64,000 nt of DNA from Haloglomus halophilum (GCF_024298885.1 NZ_CP101166.1:2727149-2791148), one strand, 5' to 3'. Positions 6,452 through 15,114 are shown, numbered from the stretch's first letter. The notes: generated by a model from the letters alone, not told the origin. Translations and numbers: made by a program.

Positions 6452-7696
6452 TTACGAATAATATTCCCAATCTTCGACAGAAATGTCCGAATCCTCCGCG
6501 TATCCTTCCTTCTCTTCGGGCACCACGACCCACCCATCCGCCAGCGCCACGGACGACAGCACGCCCGAGCCTGAGGCCCGCGTCGGCGTCGCTTCCAGTT
6601 CCCCTCCATCCGCCTCCTCAACCGTCACCCGCGCGAACGTCTTCACCCCCGGCTCACTGGGAATCTTCCGCGTCAGGGTCGCCTCCCGCGTCGGATGCTC
6701 TCGGAGCGGCATGTGGCCGGCCCACTTGATGGCCGGCCGGAGGAACTGGACGGCGTTGACGATGCACGCCACCGGATAGCCCGGTAGCATCAACACCGGC
6801 GTGTCCCGGACGACGCCGAAGCCGAACGGGTGTCCGGGTTTCAGCGCGACGCCGTGGACCAGCACCTCGCCGAGGCGGTCCACGACCTCCGGAATGAGGT
6901 CCCGCTCCCCGACCGAGGAGCCCCCCGTCGTGACGATGAGGTCCTTCGTCAGGTCGCGCTCGACGGCCGCACGCAGGGCCTCGGGGTCGTCGGTGACGGT
7001 GTTGCGGTAGGTCGCGGCGCCACCCCAGCGCTCGACGTAGCGCGAGACGGTGAGGCCGTTCGTCTCGACCACCTCGCCGGGGCCGGGGTCGCGCTCGACC
7101 ACCTCCTCGCCGGTCGGAATCACACCGACCGTGGGACGGTCGTGGACCTGCACCCGACGCACGCCGCACGATTTGAGCAGTCCCATGTCGGAGGGCCGGA
7201 CCTGGTGGCCGGCCTCGTAGAGGCGCTGGCCGGCCTCGACGTCCTCGCCGGGTGGCGCGACGTTCTCGCCCTCTGCGACGGCGTCGAACACCTCCACTTC
7301 GCCGGCGAATCGGTCGGTGTGCTCGACCATCACGACGGCGTCGGCGCCTTCCGGAAGTGCGCTCCCGGTGTGGACGCGGGTGGCCTCGCCCGGGCCGACG
7401 GCCGCGTCCGCGGGGTCGGTGTCCTCGTCGTCGCCCACCTCGCGCAGGACCTCCGGTGCGCGGTCGCTGGCGCCGAACGTGTCCGCGGCACGGACCGCGA
7501 ACCCGTCCATCGCGGCGCGGTGGTAGTCCGGCACCGCGTGACGGGCGTCGACCGGCTCGGCCAGCGCCCGCCCCTCGGCGGCCGACAGGGGCACCGTGTC
7601 CGTCCGGTCGACGGGTGTCACGGCCTCGCGGAGCCGTTCCCGGGCGGCCGCGACGCGGGTAACCTCCTTGAACCCGTGTTCGTGCAGGTCGCTCAT
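6452..7696 (-). CDS. moeA: Molybdopterin molybdotransferase MoeA
   Basis: A 414-residue enzyme that inserts molybdate (or tungstate) into adenylylated molybdopterin, the last common step of molybdenum cofactor synthesis. N-terminal domains carry the MoeA signature RALAEPVDARHAVPDYHRAA followed by MDGFAVRAAD (about residues 40-75). The MoCF domain shows VGVIPTGEEVVE and ITTGGSSVGERD-like VTTGGSSVGERDLIPEVV with its conserved GGxS and D. LMLPGYPVACIVNAVQFLRP starts the C-terminal domain IV. The ATG at 7696 is preferred over an in-frame ATG 27 nt further up, since a TTTTTG TATA-like run sits at about 7719-7728, right for a leaderless message. Convergent with lysS across repeat A. Together with the MoaE fusion at 2.3 kb it suggests molybdoenzymes are made. 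Confidence 0.94.
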   Translation of the reverse strand: MSDLHEHGFKEVTRVAAARERLREAVTPVDRTDTVPLSAAEGRALAEPVDARHAVPDYHRAAMDGFAVRAADTFGASDRAPEVLREVGDDEDTDPADAAVGPGEATRVHTGSALPEGADAVVMVEHTDRFAGEVEVFDAVAEGENVAPPGEDVEAGQRLYEAGHQVRPSDMGLLKSCGVRRVQVHDRPTVGVIPTGEEVVERDPGPGEVVETNGLTVSRYVERWGGAATYRNTVTDDPEALRAAVERDLTKDLIVTTGGSSVGERDLIPEVVDRLGEVLVHGVALKPGHPFGFGVVRDTPVLMLPGYPVACIVNAVQFLRPAIKWAGHMPLREHPTREATLTRKIPSEPGVKTFARVTVEEADGGELEATPTRASGSGVLSSVALADGWVVVPEEKEGYAEDSDISVEDWEYYS

Positions 7697-7798
7697 GGTG
7701 GAGTCGAGGGGCGGGTGGCGCAAAAACGGGCGGGTCGTGGCGGCCCGGGTCGCCGCCGGCCAGGAAGATACTTACCGCCGAAGGCCGGCCCTCGGAAC

Positions 7799-8878
7799 AT
7801 GAACCGCCGGCAGGCGCTCCGCCGGTTCCACCGGACGCGGACGGCCGACGAGCGCTGGCTCCCGCCGGTTGCGGACCGTGACGGCGTCGGCCGCCGGACG
7901 TGGCTCAAGCGCCTCGGTGCGGCCGCCGTCGGCGTCGGCGCGGCGAAGGCCGTCGACAACGTCGTCATCGGGTACGGGCCACTGACGGGGACGAACCTCA
8001 CCGAGCAGTCGATGGCGGCGCTCGCGCCGGCCCCGTTCGCCTGGAACAACCGCCGGGTCGCGGTCCCCGGCGGGCGAATCGAGTTGACCGAGCGCGGCGA
8101 GCGGGTGACGCTCCGTGGCTCGGAGCAGCGCTCGTTCCGCCTCGCCGAGGCCTCACCCGGGGACGCGCGGTCGGCCGCCGCCGCGGCCGGCGTCGACCCC
8201 GGAAGCACCGAGGCAGCCGTCGAGGACCTCCTGGCGTTCCGCGACGGTTCGGTCCGGTACGAGCCGGTTCCCTTCGCGGAGTTCGAGGCGGCCGTGACTG
8301 CGGGGACGCCACGCCCGGCGACGACCGAGCTCATGCGGGCGATTCTCCGTGAAACGGACCCCGACCCCGTCGCGGCGTTCGTCGGCACGTCCCCGGTGGA
8401 CCCGATTGCGTTCGCTCCCGCGCTGGCTGAAGCGTTCCGCGAACACACGTACTACGACCTGCCGCGCTACGCCGCGGGGTCCGTCGAGGACAACGTCATC
8501 ATGGGCGCGGCCGACCTGCGGCAGTTCTTCGAGTCGCCCACGTCGTTCGAGGCGCTCGCCAGTGGCGAGGCCAGCGGGCTGTTCTGCTACGAGTTCACCT
8601 TCCGGTCGGTGCAGGGGTTCCACGCGCCCCCGGCGCTCGGGCAGGACCCCCCCGTCGCCGCCTGCAAGGTGTTCGACGAGCGGCACAAGCACGTCTACAC
8701 CGCGCTCGCGACGGTGACACGCCGCGACGGCGACCTCGTCGTCCCGATGACGTTCGTCGATTACACCCACACGACCCTCTACGACGACCTGAACCTCCGT
8801 AGCGTGCTCGGCGAGGGGCTGAACGGCTACAACACTCGACACCGTGCGACGGAACTCCGCTGGTGGAATGGCGTGTGA
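7799..8878 (+). CDS. Membrane-anchored protein of unknown function upstream of the archaeosortases
   Basis: A 359-residue protein I do not recognise as a named family. The N-terminus has two Arg pairs (MNRRQALRRF, and GRRTWLKRLG at 31-40, an RRxxLK Tat-like motif) followed by a short apolar stretch (41-58), so it may be Tat-exported or anchored. The C-terminal domain shows a suggestive order: Cys263 in SGLFCYEFTF, His298 in HKHVYTALATV, Asp321 in VVPMTFVDYTH. That order and spacing recall transglutaminase or papain-like folds, but the match is by eye and weak. A TATA-like GATACTTACC lies about 27 nt before the ATG. The gene ends 70 bp before the first archaeosortase on the same strand, so the three may act together. 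Function is unproven. Confidence 0.7.
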   Translation: MNRRQALRRFHRTRTADERWLPPVADRDGVGRRTWLKRLGAAAVGVGAAKAVDNVVIGYGPLTGTNLTEQSMAALAPAPFAWNNRRVAVPGGRIELTERGERVTLRGSEQRSFRLAEASPGDARSAAAAAGVDPGSTEAAVEDLLAFRDGSVRYEPVPFAEFEAAVTAGTPRPATTELMRAILRETDPDPVAAFVGTSPVDPIAFAPALAEAFREHTYYDLPRYAAGSVEDNVIMGAADLRQFFESPTSFEALASGEASGLFCYEFTFRSVQGFHAPPALGQDPPVAACKVFDERHKHVYTALATVTRRDGDLVVPMTFVDYTHTTLYDDLNLRSVLGEGLNGYNTRHRATELRWWNGV

Positions 8879-8918
8879 GGGCGGGGTCGTGCGCGCCGTC
8901 CGTTCCCAGCCACAAGCC

Positions 8919-8925
8919 GTATATC
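8919..8925 (+). promoter_or_regulatory. TATA-like box of the first archaeosortase
   Basis: CGTATATCC lies 24-29 nt before the GTG at 8948. This favours that start and a leaderless message separate from the upstream gene. Confidence 0.5.
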
Positions 8926-8947
8926 CCGGCACGACGACCAGTCGCGT

Positions 8948-9922
8948 GTGTCGCAGGCACTGACCGACGCGCTGGCCTGGATATCCATCGCCGCGTTCGT
9001 CGTGGCGGCCCTTGCGGAGTTGCGTGACCGCCGAACGGCGAGTCTCGCCGCCGCGGGCGCGTGGACGCTGTTCGCCGTCTTCTGGCTGGCGCTCATCCCG
9101 CAGTTCCTGCTCGTCGAGAAGAGTGCCATCGAGGGCGTCCTCAGTGCGCTCGCCGTGCCGGCCTCGCTGTCGGCCGCGTACCTCCTCTACCGGGGTCGCG
9201 CGTCGCTGCTCGTCCTCACGCGTGGTGTCGCGGTGATGGGCCTCATCTACCTGCCCGCCACGACGATTCCGTGGCTCTACGGCCTCCTCATCGAGACGAC
9301 CACGGCCCAGACGGACGCGCTCATCCGGTTCGCGGGCTACGACCCGACCGTCGCCACCAACGAGGCTGGCCTCCGGAACACCTTCATCTTCACTACGGGC
9401 GGCCACCAGTACGAGACGTTCATCATCCTCGCCTGCACGGGGCTGGGGAGCATGGCCATCTTCGCGGGCCTCATCGCCGCGGTACGGGCGCCGCTCCGCC
9501 GGAAACTGGCCGCGTTCGCCGTGAGCGTCCCGGTCATCTGGGTCCTCAACCTCGTCCGGAATGCGTTCATCGCGGTCGCGTTCGGCAAGCAGTGGTTCCA
9601 GGTCGCGGTCCCGCAGGTGTCGATGCTGTTCGGCATCCCGCCCGAGGAGTCGGGGCTGGTCTCGTTCTACCTCGCGGACAAGGTCATCGCGCAGTCCGCC
9701 TCCGTCGTCGCGCTCGTCCTCATCACCTACCCGGTCGTGCGGGCGCTGCCCGAACTCGCCGGCGTACTGGACGACGCGCTGTACGTCGTCACCTACCGGG
9801 AGTTCCACATCGCCGAGGCACTCGGGCTGGAAGCATCGGATGCCGGGGCAGCCGAGACGACCGCGACCGACGCGAGTCACGCGGCCGGTTCGGATTCCGT
9901 CGGCCACTCGGACGACGACTGA
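8948..9922 (+). CDS. Archaeosortase A paralogue with Lys at the third catalytic position
   Basis: A 324-residue polytopic membrane protein of the exosortase/archaeosortase family. These enzymes cut PGF-CTERM tails of exported proteins, and the new C-terminus is joined to an archaeal lipid. About eight hydrophobic segments are visible. The catalytic cysteine is C163 in LACTGLGSMAIF and the first catalytic arginine is R204 in NLVRNAFI, 41 residues on, the same spacing I recall for Haloferax ArtA (Cys173, Arg214, Arg253). At the third position, where ArtA has ADRV, this protein has ADKV (Lys245), after a two-residue insertion (PPEESG). Downstream, 97 bp away, is a second paralogue that keeps the Arg. 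The C-terminal 45 residues are acidic and Thr/Asp-rich. Family call is firm; activity may be altered. Confidence 0.9.
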   Translation: MSQALTDALAWISIAAFVVAALAELRDRRTASLAAAGAWTLFAVFWLALIPQFLLVEKSAIEGVLSALAVPASLSAAYLLYRGRASLLVLTRGVAVMGLIYLPATTIPWLYGLLIETTTAQTDALIRFAGYDPTVATNEAGLRNTFIFTTGGHQYETFIILACTGLGSMAIFAGLIAAVRAPLRRKLAAFAVSVPVIWVLNLVRNAFIAVAFGKQWFQVAVPQVSMLFGIPPEESGLVSFYLADKVIAQSASVVALVLITYPVVRALPELAGVLDDALYVVTYREFHIAEALGLEASDAGAAETTATDASHAAGSDSVGHSDDD

Positions 9923-10019
9923 TGGCCCCTTCCAGCCCGTCGCCCCGCGCGGGTTCGTCTTGTACCCCCCGAGTACACCCGGGCAAGAGCTATAGGCCGA
10001 ATCTCCCAACGGTGGAGCG

Positions 10020-11075
10020 ATGAGTGGACCGGCCGAGGCGCTCCTGTCGGGGCTCGCCGCGCTGGGGTCGCTGTCCGACCCGCTGGCGTGGTTCGTCGTG
10101 GCGGCGTTCGTCGGCGGGAGCCTCCTCGAGCTACGGGCCCGCGAGCCCGCGCGCTACGTTCTCACCGGTGCGTGGCTCCTGTTCGGTCTGTTCTGGCTCA
10201 CGCTGGTCCATCACTTCGCCTTCGAGCAGAAGTCGCTCATCGAGGGGGTCGGGAGTCTCGCCGCCGTCCCACTCTCGGCTTACGTCGGCTATCTGCTCTT
10301 CCGGGGTCGTGACTCCCTGTTCGTCCTCTCCCGGGCCGTCGCGGGGATGGGCGCCGTGTTCATGCCGTTCGAGGCGCTCGCCGTCCTGCGGCGCCCCCTT
10401 ATCGAGACGGTCACGTCCCAGACGGAGTTCCTGATGGCGCTGCTCGGCCAGGACCCGACGGTCCTCACCTGGTCCGAGGCGACCGAGCGCATCGCCGCCC
10501 AGTACGACTGGTCGGCCGCCCGGGCCCGGGCCTTCAGCGACGCCCGGGGCTACTACGACTACCGGAACACGTTCTTCTGGCTCCACGACGGCCAGTACCC
10601 CATCACGTACACCATCCGGCTCGCGTGCACGGGGCTGGGGAGCATGGCCATCTTCGCGGGTCTCATCGTCGCGGTGCGCGCGCCGCTCCGCCGGAAGGCC
10701 CGCGCGTTCGCCGTCTCGATTCCCGTCATCTACGCGCTCAACCTCGTCCGGAACGTCTTCATCGGCCTCGTGTTCGGCCAGCAGCGGATGCAGATCTTCG
10801 TCCCGCAGGTGATGGACCTGTTCGGGACCACGGACCCGCGGATGGTGTCGTACTTCCTCGCCGACCGCGTGCTCGCGCAGTCGCTGTCGGTGGTGGCGCT
10901 CGTGGTCGTCACCTACCTCGTCGTCCGCGAACTACCGGAGGTGCTGACCGTCGTCGAGGACGTGCTGTTCGTGCTGACCGGCAGCGAGTACGACCTCGGC
11001 GCGGCGCTGGACGTGCCCGGCGCCGAGGAGGCCGACCCCGACCCGGCTGCGGTACGGGCCGACGGCGGCGAGTGA
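10020..11075 (+). CDS. artA: Archaeosortase A
   Basis: A 351-residue multi-pass membrane transpeptidase-like enzyme for PGF-CTERM surface proteins. All three residues of the archaeosortase set are present: C203 in LACTGLGSMAIF, R244 in NLVRNVFI and R283 in LADRVLAQS. The spacings of 41 and 39 residues equal those of the Haloferax volcanii enzyme as I recall them. Relative to the paralogue 97 bp upstream, it carries an extra stretch of roughly 27 residues (about 150-180, ATERIAAQYDWSAARARAF) before the catalytic Cys, probably extending an extracellular loop. A TATAGG element 24-29 nt before the ATG suggests its own leaderless transcript. A matching substrate, a PGF-CTERM protein, lies at 21.8 kb. 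This is the better candidate for the housekeeping archaeosortase. Confidence 0.93.
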   Translation: MSGPAEALLSGLAALGSLSDPLAWFVVAAFVGGSLLELRAREPARYVLTGAWLLFGLFWLTLVHHFAFEQKSLIEGVGSLAAVPLSAYVGYLLFRGRDSLFVLSRAVAGMGAVFMPFEALAVLRRPLIETVTSQTEFLMALLGQDPTVLTWSEATERIAAQYDWSAARARAFSDARGYYDYRNTFFWLHDGQYPITYTIRLACTGLGSMAIFAGLIVAVRAPLRRKARAFAVSIPVIYALNLVRNVFIGLVFGQQRMQIFVPQVMDLFGTTDPRMVSYFLADRVLAQSLSVVALVVVTYLVVRELPEVLTVVEDVLFVLTGSEYDLGAALDVPGAEEADPDPAAVRADGGE

Positions 11076-11085
11076 CCAGCCCGTC

Positions 11086-11883
11086 CTACGCCAGCCGCTC
11101 GTCCGCCAGGTCCGCCGGTGCGTCCGCCAGCTCCACCAGCGCGTCCCGCTCGATGTAGTGTAGCTCCCCCGGCAGCACGAGCAGGTGGAGCGGGTCGCCG
11201 AAGTCGCGTTCGGCCAGCGCCGCGAGTCGGTCCGCAGTGACGACGGGGTCGGGACTCCCGGCACGCGCGACCAGGGCGGCCAGCTCGTCGCCACGCCCTG
11301 CGTCGGTCAGCAACCCGGCGGCGGTGCTCGCGGCCATGTACTCGTCGGTCTCTGCGAGTTCGTGGTCGACCTTGATATCGAGGAAGCAGAGCGTGTGGAG
11401 CCCGCGCTCGCGGTTGGCGTCGACGGTGTCGAGCACCGAATCGGGGACGTCGTCGCCGCCATGCGCGTACGGGAACGGGAGCGTGGTCGCCTTGCCGAAG
11501 CGGTAGTTCTGGAGGCCCGTCAGCGAGGCGGCCGCGGCTGCTGCCGTGGTCCCGTGGATGACGCGCGTCTCGATGCCGCGCTCGTGGGCGCGCAGGCGGA
11601 GGTCCACGTGCGTCGTGGCGATCATGGTGTCCCCGGCGGTGCAGAAGACGGCGTCGCCGGTCTCGGCGGCGTCGAGGATGGGGCCCGGGTCCTGCTCGAC
11701 GCCCTCGCGGTCGCGGACCTCGACCTCGATGTCGTGGGATGATTCGAGGTCGTCGATGGTCGAACCCGCCAGCTTGCTGGTGTAGAACTCGGCGAAGACC
11801 CGGTCCGCCTCGCGGAGCGCCTCGCGCCCCTCGACGGTGACCGAGCGCTCGTCCCAGAGGCCGAGGCCGACGAAGGTGAGCAT
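11086..11883 (-). CDS. dph5: Diphthine synthase
   Basis: A 265-residue SAM-dependent methyltransferase of the tetrapyrrole-methylase fold. It trimethylates the aminocarboxypropyl-histidine on elongation factor aEF2 in the archaeal/eukaryal diphthamide pathway. It begins MLTFVGLGLWDERSVTVEG, the Dph5 N-terminus. FAEFYTSKL, DAVFCTAGDTMIATTH, VIHGTTAAAAAASLTGLQNY and FGKATTLPF are conserved Dph5 segments forming the SAM and substrate site. C-terminal LHLLVLPGELHYIERDAL is also typical. The ATG at 11883 sits about 27 nt after a CTTACC TATA-like element, matching a leaderless message; longer in-frame starts upstream have no such support. The gene converges on artA with only 10 bp between the stop codons. 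Confidence 0.95.
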   Translation of the reverse strand: MLTFVGLGLWDERSVTVEGREALREADRVFAEFYTSKLAGSTIDDLESSHDIEVEVRDREGVEQDPGPILDAAETGDAVFCTAGDTMIATTHVDLRLRAHERGIETRVIHGTTAAAAAASLTGLQNYRFGKATTLPFPYAHGGDDVPDSVLDTVDANRERGLHTLCFLDIKVDHELAETDEYMAASTAAGLLTDAGRGDELAALVARAGSPDPVVTADRLAALAERDFGDPLHLLVLPGELHYIERDALVELADAPADLADERLA

Positions 11884-12020
11884 ACGTCGTCTCGGCGGTG
11901 TTCGAGGGTAAGCCTGGCGGAGCGTAGCTGGGTGTTGTGGGCGGACGGCGGCCGGAGGGTGGGTGAAGCCGCTGTTTGTGTCTGCCGGAGACGTATGCGT
12001 CGGGGGGACCAGGGAGTCGT

Positions 12021-12773
12021 ATGAACCGCAGAACGTACCTCGGCGCGCTTGCCGCCAGTGGGGCCGGGATGCTCGCCGGCTGTTCGGCACTCGGGGGAGC
12101 ACAACCGGACCGGACCAGCGGGGAGCGCCGGCTCCAGTACGACGCGGACTCCGTCGGCTCGAACGCCCGCGACCCGGCGACCGTCGAGACGTACATCGAC
12201 TCGATGGCCAGCACGTACGGCACGATGGGCGTCTACGGCGAGGTGGGCCCCGACCCGGAGCACGACCTTCCCATCGGCGGCCTCTGGACGCAGCCCCTGG
12301 AGCACGGGAGCGGGGTCGTCTCGAACCACGCGCTCATCCTCCATCGGCTCCCGACAGCCCCGGACGGGACCCCATCGGCCGCGCTCTGGCTCTGGAGCGC
12401 CATCGACCCGAGCGCTGCCGAGGATGCGACGGTCGAACGCATCGAGACACACGTCGACCTCCCCGGAGACGGAGCCGAGATGGGCATCTACGACCCCGGC
12501 GGCGACCGGCGGAGCGGTCAGGTGGACGCCTACACCGTCGGGACCGCCCGGAAGGATGTCGAGGGACTCTCCGCCTCGATGCCGCTGCCGGCCGGTCGCG
12601 TCGAACACGACCCGGACCGGACGCAGGTTGGGGATGCCGGCGGTTACGCGCCGCTGTGGCGCGGGAGCCACGACGGTACCGTCGGACTCCTGGCCACCTG
12701 CGAGATCCGGTGGCCGGCGTCGACCAACCAGCACCTGGAATGGTCGATGGCGGCCGAGACGACGGGGACCTGA
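12021..12773 (+). CDS. Predicted Tat-type lipoprotein of unknown function
   Basis: A 250-residue exported protein. MNRRTYLGALAASGAGMLAGC is a haloarchaeal Tat signal (RRTYL) ending in a lipobox, LAGC with Cys21 as the lipidated residue; the start at 12021 is fixed by this signal. The mature part is acidic with GxYGEVGPDPEHDLP, a His-containing stretch HALILHRLPTAPDG and WLWSAIDPSAAEDATV; it looks like a compact beta-rich extracellular domain. I recognise no catalytic motif or named family. Neighbours (divergent dph5, convergent GNAT enzyme 15 bp away) give no functional clue. It is probably anchored to the outer face of the membrane. Existence is well supported by the signal peptide, function unknown. 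Confidence 0.75.
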   Translation: MNRRTYLGALAASGAGMLAGCSALGGAQPDRTSGERRLQYDADSVGSNARDPATVETYIDSMASTYGTMGVYGEVGPDPEHDLPIGGLWTQPLEHGSGVVSNHALILHRLPTAPDGTPSAALWLWSAIDPSAAEDATVERIETHVDLPGDGAEMGIYDPGGDRRSGQVDAYTVGTARKDVEGLSASMPLPAGRVEHDPDRTQVGDAGGYAPLWRGSHDGTVGLLATCEIRWPASTNQHLEWSMAAETTGT

Positions 12774-12788
12774 CGACGGCCCGGTTCG

Positions 12789-13385
12789 TCACGTCCCCGG
12801 TCCGGAGACGAGCGCGGGTGGGTCGGCATCCCGGCGGTCGTCGAGGAACGCCCGCTCGGCGTCGTCGAGCCCTTCGCGCCCGCGGAACCGGTCCAGGCCC
12901 TCACGGTAACGCTCCCCATCGGCGTCGGCGGGCCGGTCGGCGGGCCGGTCGGCGGGCCGCGCGAGGACCAGTTCCGCGAGGCCGCTCGTCTCGCCGGTCC
13001 ACGCGAACCCGGCCTTGTACAGCGCCTCGTAGGAGAACGCGTTGTTGACGCCGATGGCGACCCGGTCGAAGCCCCGTCCGGCCGCCCGCGCCACGACGAA
13101 CGCAGAGAGCCGGGCGCCCAGGCCGCCGCTGCGGGCGTCCTGCCGTACCGTCAGGTAGCGGAGCTTCAGCGTGTCCGGGTCGGTGCGGTCCGGGTCGAAC
13201 GCCGCTGCGGCGAGGACCGCCTCGGGGTCGTCCGGGTCCCCGCGTCCGGGCGCGTACGCGACTGCCTTCCCCGTCGAGGACATCACGAACTTCCCGGCGT
13301 AGGCGAACCGCCGGTAGTCGAGCCGCAGCGTCGGGCTGTCCGCGGGCCACCCGAGCATCGCGTAGTCGACTGCCGGCTCGTCCAT
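12789..13385 (-). CDS. GNAT-family N-acetyltransferase
   Basis: A 198-residue protein. KLRYLTVRQDARSGGLGARL (about residues 73-92) is GNAT motif A: a beta strand, then the (R/Q)xxGxG/A-type acetyl-CoA pyrophosphate loop, here as RSGGLG. VAIGVNNAFSYEALYKAGFA (about 108-127) is motif B with the usual Tyr...GF ending. These enzymes transfer an acetyl group from acetyl-CoA to an amine, but the acceptor cannot be predicted. The C-terminal third is a linker with the short repeat RPADRPADRPAD (encoded at about 12930-12965) and an Arg/Asp-rich tail. The minus-strand TATA-like GTTTTGAT lies about 25 nt upstream of the ATG. It converges with the lipoprotein gene. Family is firm, substrate unknown. Confidence 0.85.
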   Translation of the reverse strand: MDEPAVDYAMLGWPADSPTLRLDYRRFAYAGKFVMSSTGKAVAYAPGRGDPDDPEAVLAAAAFDPDRTDPDTLKLRYLTVRQDARSGGLGARLSAFVVARAAGRGFDRVAIGVNNAFSYEALYKAGFAWTGETSGLAELVLARPADRPADRPADADGERYREGLDRFRGREGLDDAERAFLDDRRDADPPALVSGPGT

Positions 13386-13581
13386 GGCGTGACTCGACCC
13401 GGGGGCATCAAAACGACGGCGCCCGATGCCCGGGTGAGCGACGATGGCTTCGGAGCTGTGCGAGTGATAGTTGTGATATTTCGGAATTTAATGGGTAACG
13501 TGGCGGTTATCCGAACAGATTTCTGGCGGTACGCTCGCCGGGAGCGAGGCGCACAAGTCGTCGGACGCCAAAGCGGGTGGT

Positions 13582-14013
13582 ATGAGCACTGCCGAAGCCC
13601 TCTCGTCGCGGTTCGACCGCTCGGCCTCGACCGTCGGCCTCGCGCTGGTCGACCTGGTCCTCATCATGGCGTTCTTCGTGCTGGGTGAACTCCAGCACGG
13701 CGGGACCGCTGCCATCCCGCGTGCCCCGACCGCTGCTGCGCCGTTCCTGCTCGGCTGGGTCGTCTCGACGGTCGTGCTGGGGCTGTACGGGCCGCCGTGG
13801 CGCGAGTCGCTGCAGGACGCCGCCGTCCGCACCGCCGGAGCGTGGACCGGCGCGGTCGCCATCGGCCAGCTGCTACGGGACACCTCGTTCCTCCCGGGAA
13901 CCGCCGACCCCGCGTTCATCCTCGTCTCGCTGGTCGTCGGGATGGTCCTGCTGGTGCCGTGGCGGCTCGTCGCCTTCCGCCTCGACCTGGCCGGAGCGGA
14001 ACGGCAGCCTTAG
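13582..14013 (+). CDS. DUF3054-family membrane protein
   Basis: A 143-residue protein with four predicted membrane segments: about residues 18-38 (TVGLALVDLVLIMAFFVLGE), 52-68 (FLLGWVVSTVVLGLYGP), 83-98 and 110-128 (FILVSLVVGMVLLVPWR). The order of a D-containing first helix, a GW-containing second helix and an RLxxF-like end after the last helix resembles the DUF3054 family, found in actinobacteria and haloarchaea, with no known biochemical role. It is followed 25 bp later by trm5 on the same strand, so the two are probably co-transcribed, though no functional link is known. The ATG at 13582 gives the family's usual length. Confidence 0.78.
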   Translation: MSTAEALSSRFDRSASTVGLALVDLVLIMAFFVLGELQHGGTAAIPRAPTAAAPFLLGWVVSTVVLGLYGPPWRESLQDAAVRTAGAWTGAVAIGQLLRDTSFLPGTADPAFILVSLVVGMVLLVPWRLVAFRLDLAGAERQP

Positions 14014-14038
14014 GCTGCCCCATCGACGAGCAGTGGCC

Positions 14039-15052
14039 GTGACCGACGACCGCGACCGCCGGACGGAGCCCACGCCCTGCGTCCGTGTCCCCCGCGAGGA
14101 GGGCGAGGCGACCCGCGCGGCCCTCGCCGAGCGCGATATCATCGACGGCGACCACGAGATCACCGTCGCCGACGGGAATCTCTTCATCCCCGTCACCGAC
14201 CCGACGGCCGTCCCCGACGAGGTCGACGTGGTCACGCGGGAGGTCCCCGTCCGGGAGGGGCAGACGCTTCCGGAGGACATCCTCGGCTGGGCACCCACCT
14301 ACGAGCGCCTCGGGAAGGTCGTCATCCTCGACGAGGACGACCCCGAGCGCGCGCAGGCGGCGGCCGATGCGGTGATGGACTCGGCGCTCCCGGCGAAGAC
14401 GGTCGTCAACCGTGCCTCGAAGGTGAAAGGCGAGACGCGCGTCCGCGACTGGGACGTGCTCGCCGGCGACGGCACCGAGGCCGTCCACCGGGAGTACGGC
14501 TGCGAGTTCCTCGTCGACATCGCGGAGGTGTACTTCTCGCCGCGGCTCGCGACCGAGCGCCACCGCGTCGTCCAGCAGGTCGACGCCGACGACCACGTCT
14601 TCGACATGTTCGCCGGCGTCGGCCCGTTCGTGATTCCGGCGGCGAAACGCGGGGCACGCTGCGTCGGCGTCGACCTCAACCCGGCCGCCATCCGCTACCT
14701 CCGCGAGAACGCCCGCCGCAACGGCGTCGCCGACCGCGTCACCGCCCACGAGGGCGATGTCCGGGACGTGGTCGACCGCGAGGGATACGACGGCCGGGCC
14801 TCGCGCGTCGTGATGAACCTCCCCCACTCCGCCGACGCGTTCCTCGACACGGCCGTGCGGATTGCGGGCGACGAGTGTGTCCTCCACTACTACGACATCC
14901 AGCACGAGGACGACCCGTTCGGCCCCGGTGAGCGGGCGATTCGGGCGGCTGCCGGGGACGCGTACGACGTGACCGTCGAGACGCGCCACGAGGTCCGGTC
15001 GTACGCTCCCCACGAACTGAACGTCTGTCTGGACGTGCGGCTCTCGCGCTGA
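14039..15052 (+). CDS. trm5: tRNA (guanine37-N1)-methyltransferase Trm5
   Basis: A 337-residue class I SAM methyltransferase. It makes m1G37 next to the anticodon, protecting against frameshifting, and in archaea serves wyosine synthesis on tRNA-Phe. The N-terminal domain (1-100) includes CVRVPREEGEATRAALAE, the Trm5 D1 region that contacts the tRNA elbow. The catalytic domain shows DMFAGVGPFVIPAAKRG (motif I), GVDLNPAAIRYLRENARRNG (motif II) and NLPHSADAFLD (motif IV, NxPxxx). YSPRLATERHRVVQQV-like FSPRLATERHRV marks the start of the Rossmann domain. GTG at 14039 was chosen; an in-frame GTG two codons earlier (14033) is equally possible. It lies 25 bp behind DUF3054 and ends before the tRNA-Thr gene. 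Confidence 0.92.
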   Translation: MTDDRDRRTEPTPCVRVPREEGEATRAALAERDIIDGDHEITVADGNLFIPVTDPTAVPDEVDVVTREVPVREGQTLPEDILGWAPTYERLGKVVILDEDDPERAQAAADAVMDSALPAKTVVNRASKVKGETRVRDWDVLAGDGTEAVHREYGCEFLVDIAEVYFSPRLATERHRVVQQVDADDHVFDMFAGVGPFVIPAAKRGARCVGVDLNPAAIRYLRENARRNGVADRVTAHEGDVRDVVDREGYDGRASRVVMNLPHSADAFLDTAVRIAGDECVLHYYDIQHEDDPFGPGERAIRAAAGDAYDVTVETRHEVRSYAPHELNVCLDVRLSR

Positions 15053-15081
15053 CCCTGATACCGTCGCACGGCTTCGGAATC

Positions 15082-15089
15082 CTTATACT
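15082..15089 (+). promoter_or_regulatory. TATA-like box of tRNA-Thr
   Basis: CTTATACT is centred about 29 nt before the first base of the tRNA, the standard archaeal tRNA promoter spacing. Confidence 0.65.
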
Positions 15090-15114
15090 CCGCACCCGGC
15101 TTCCACCGTGTAGC

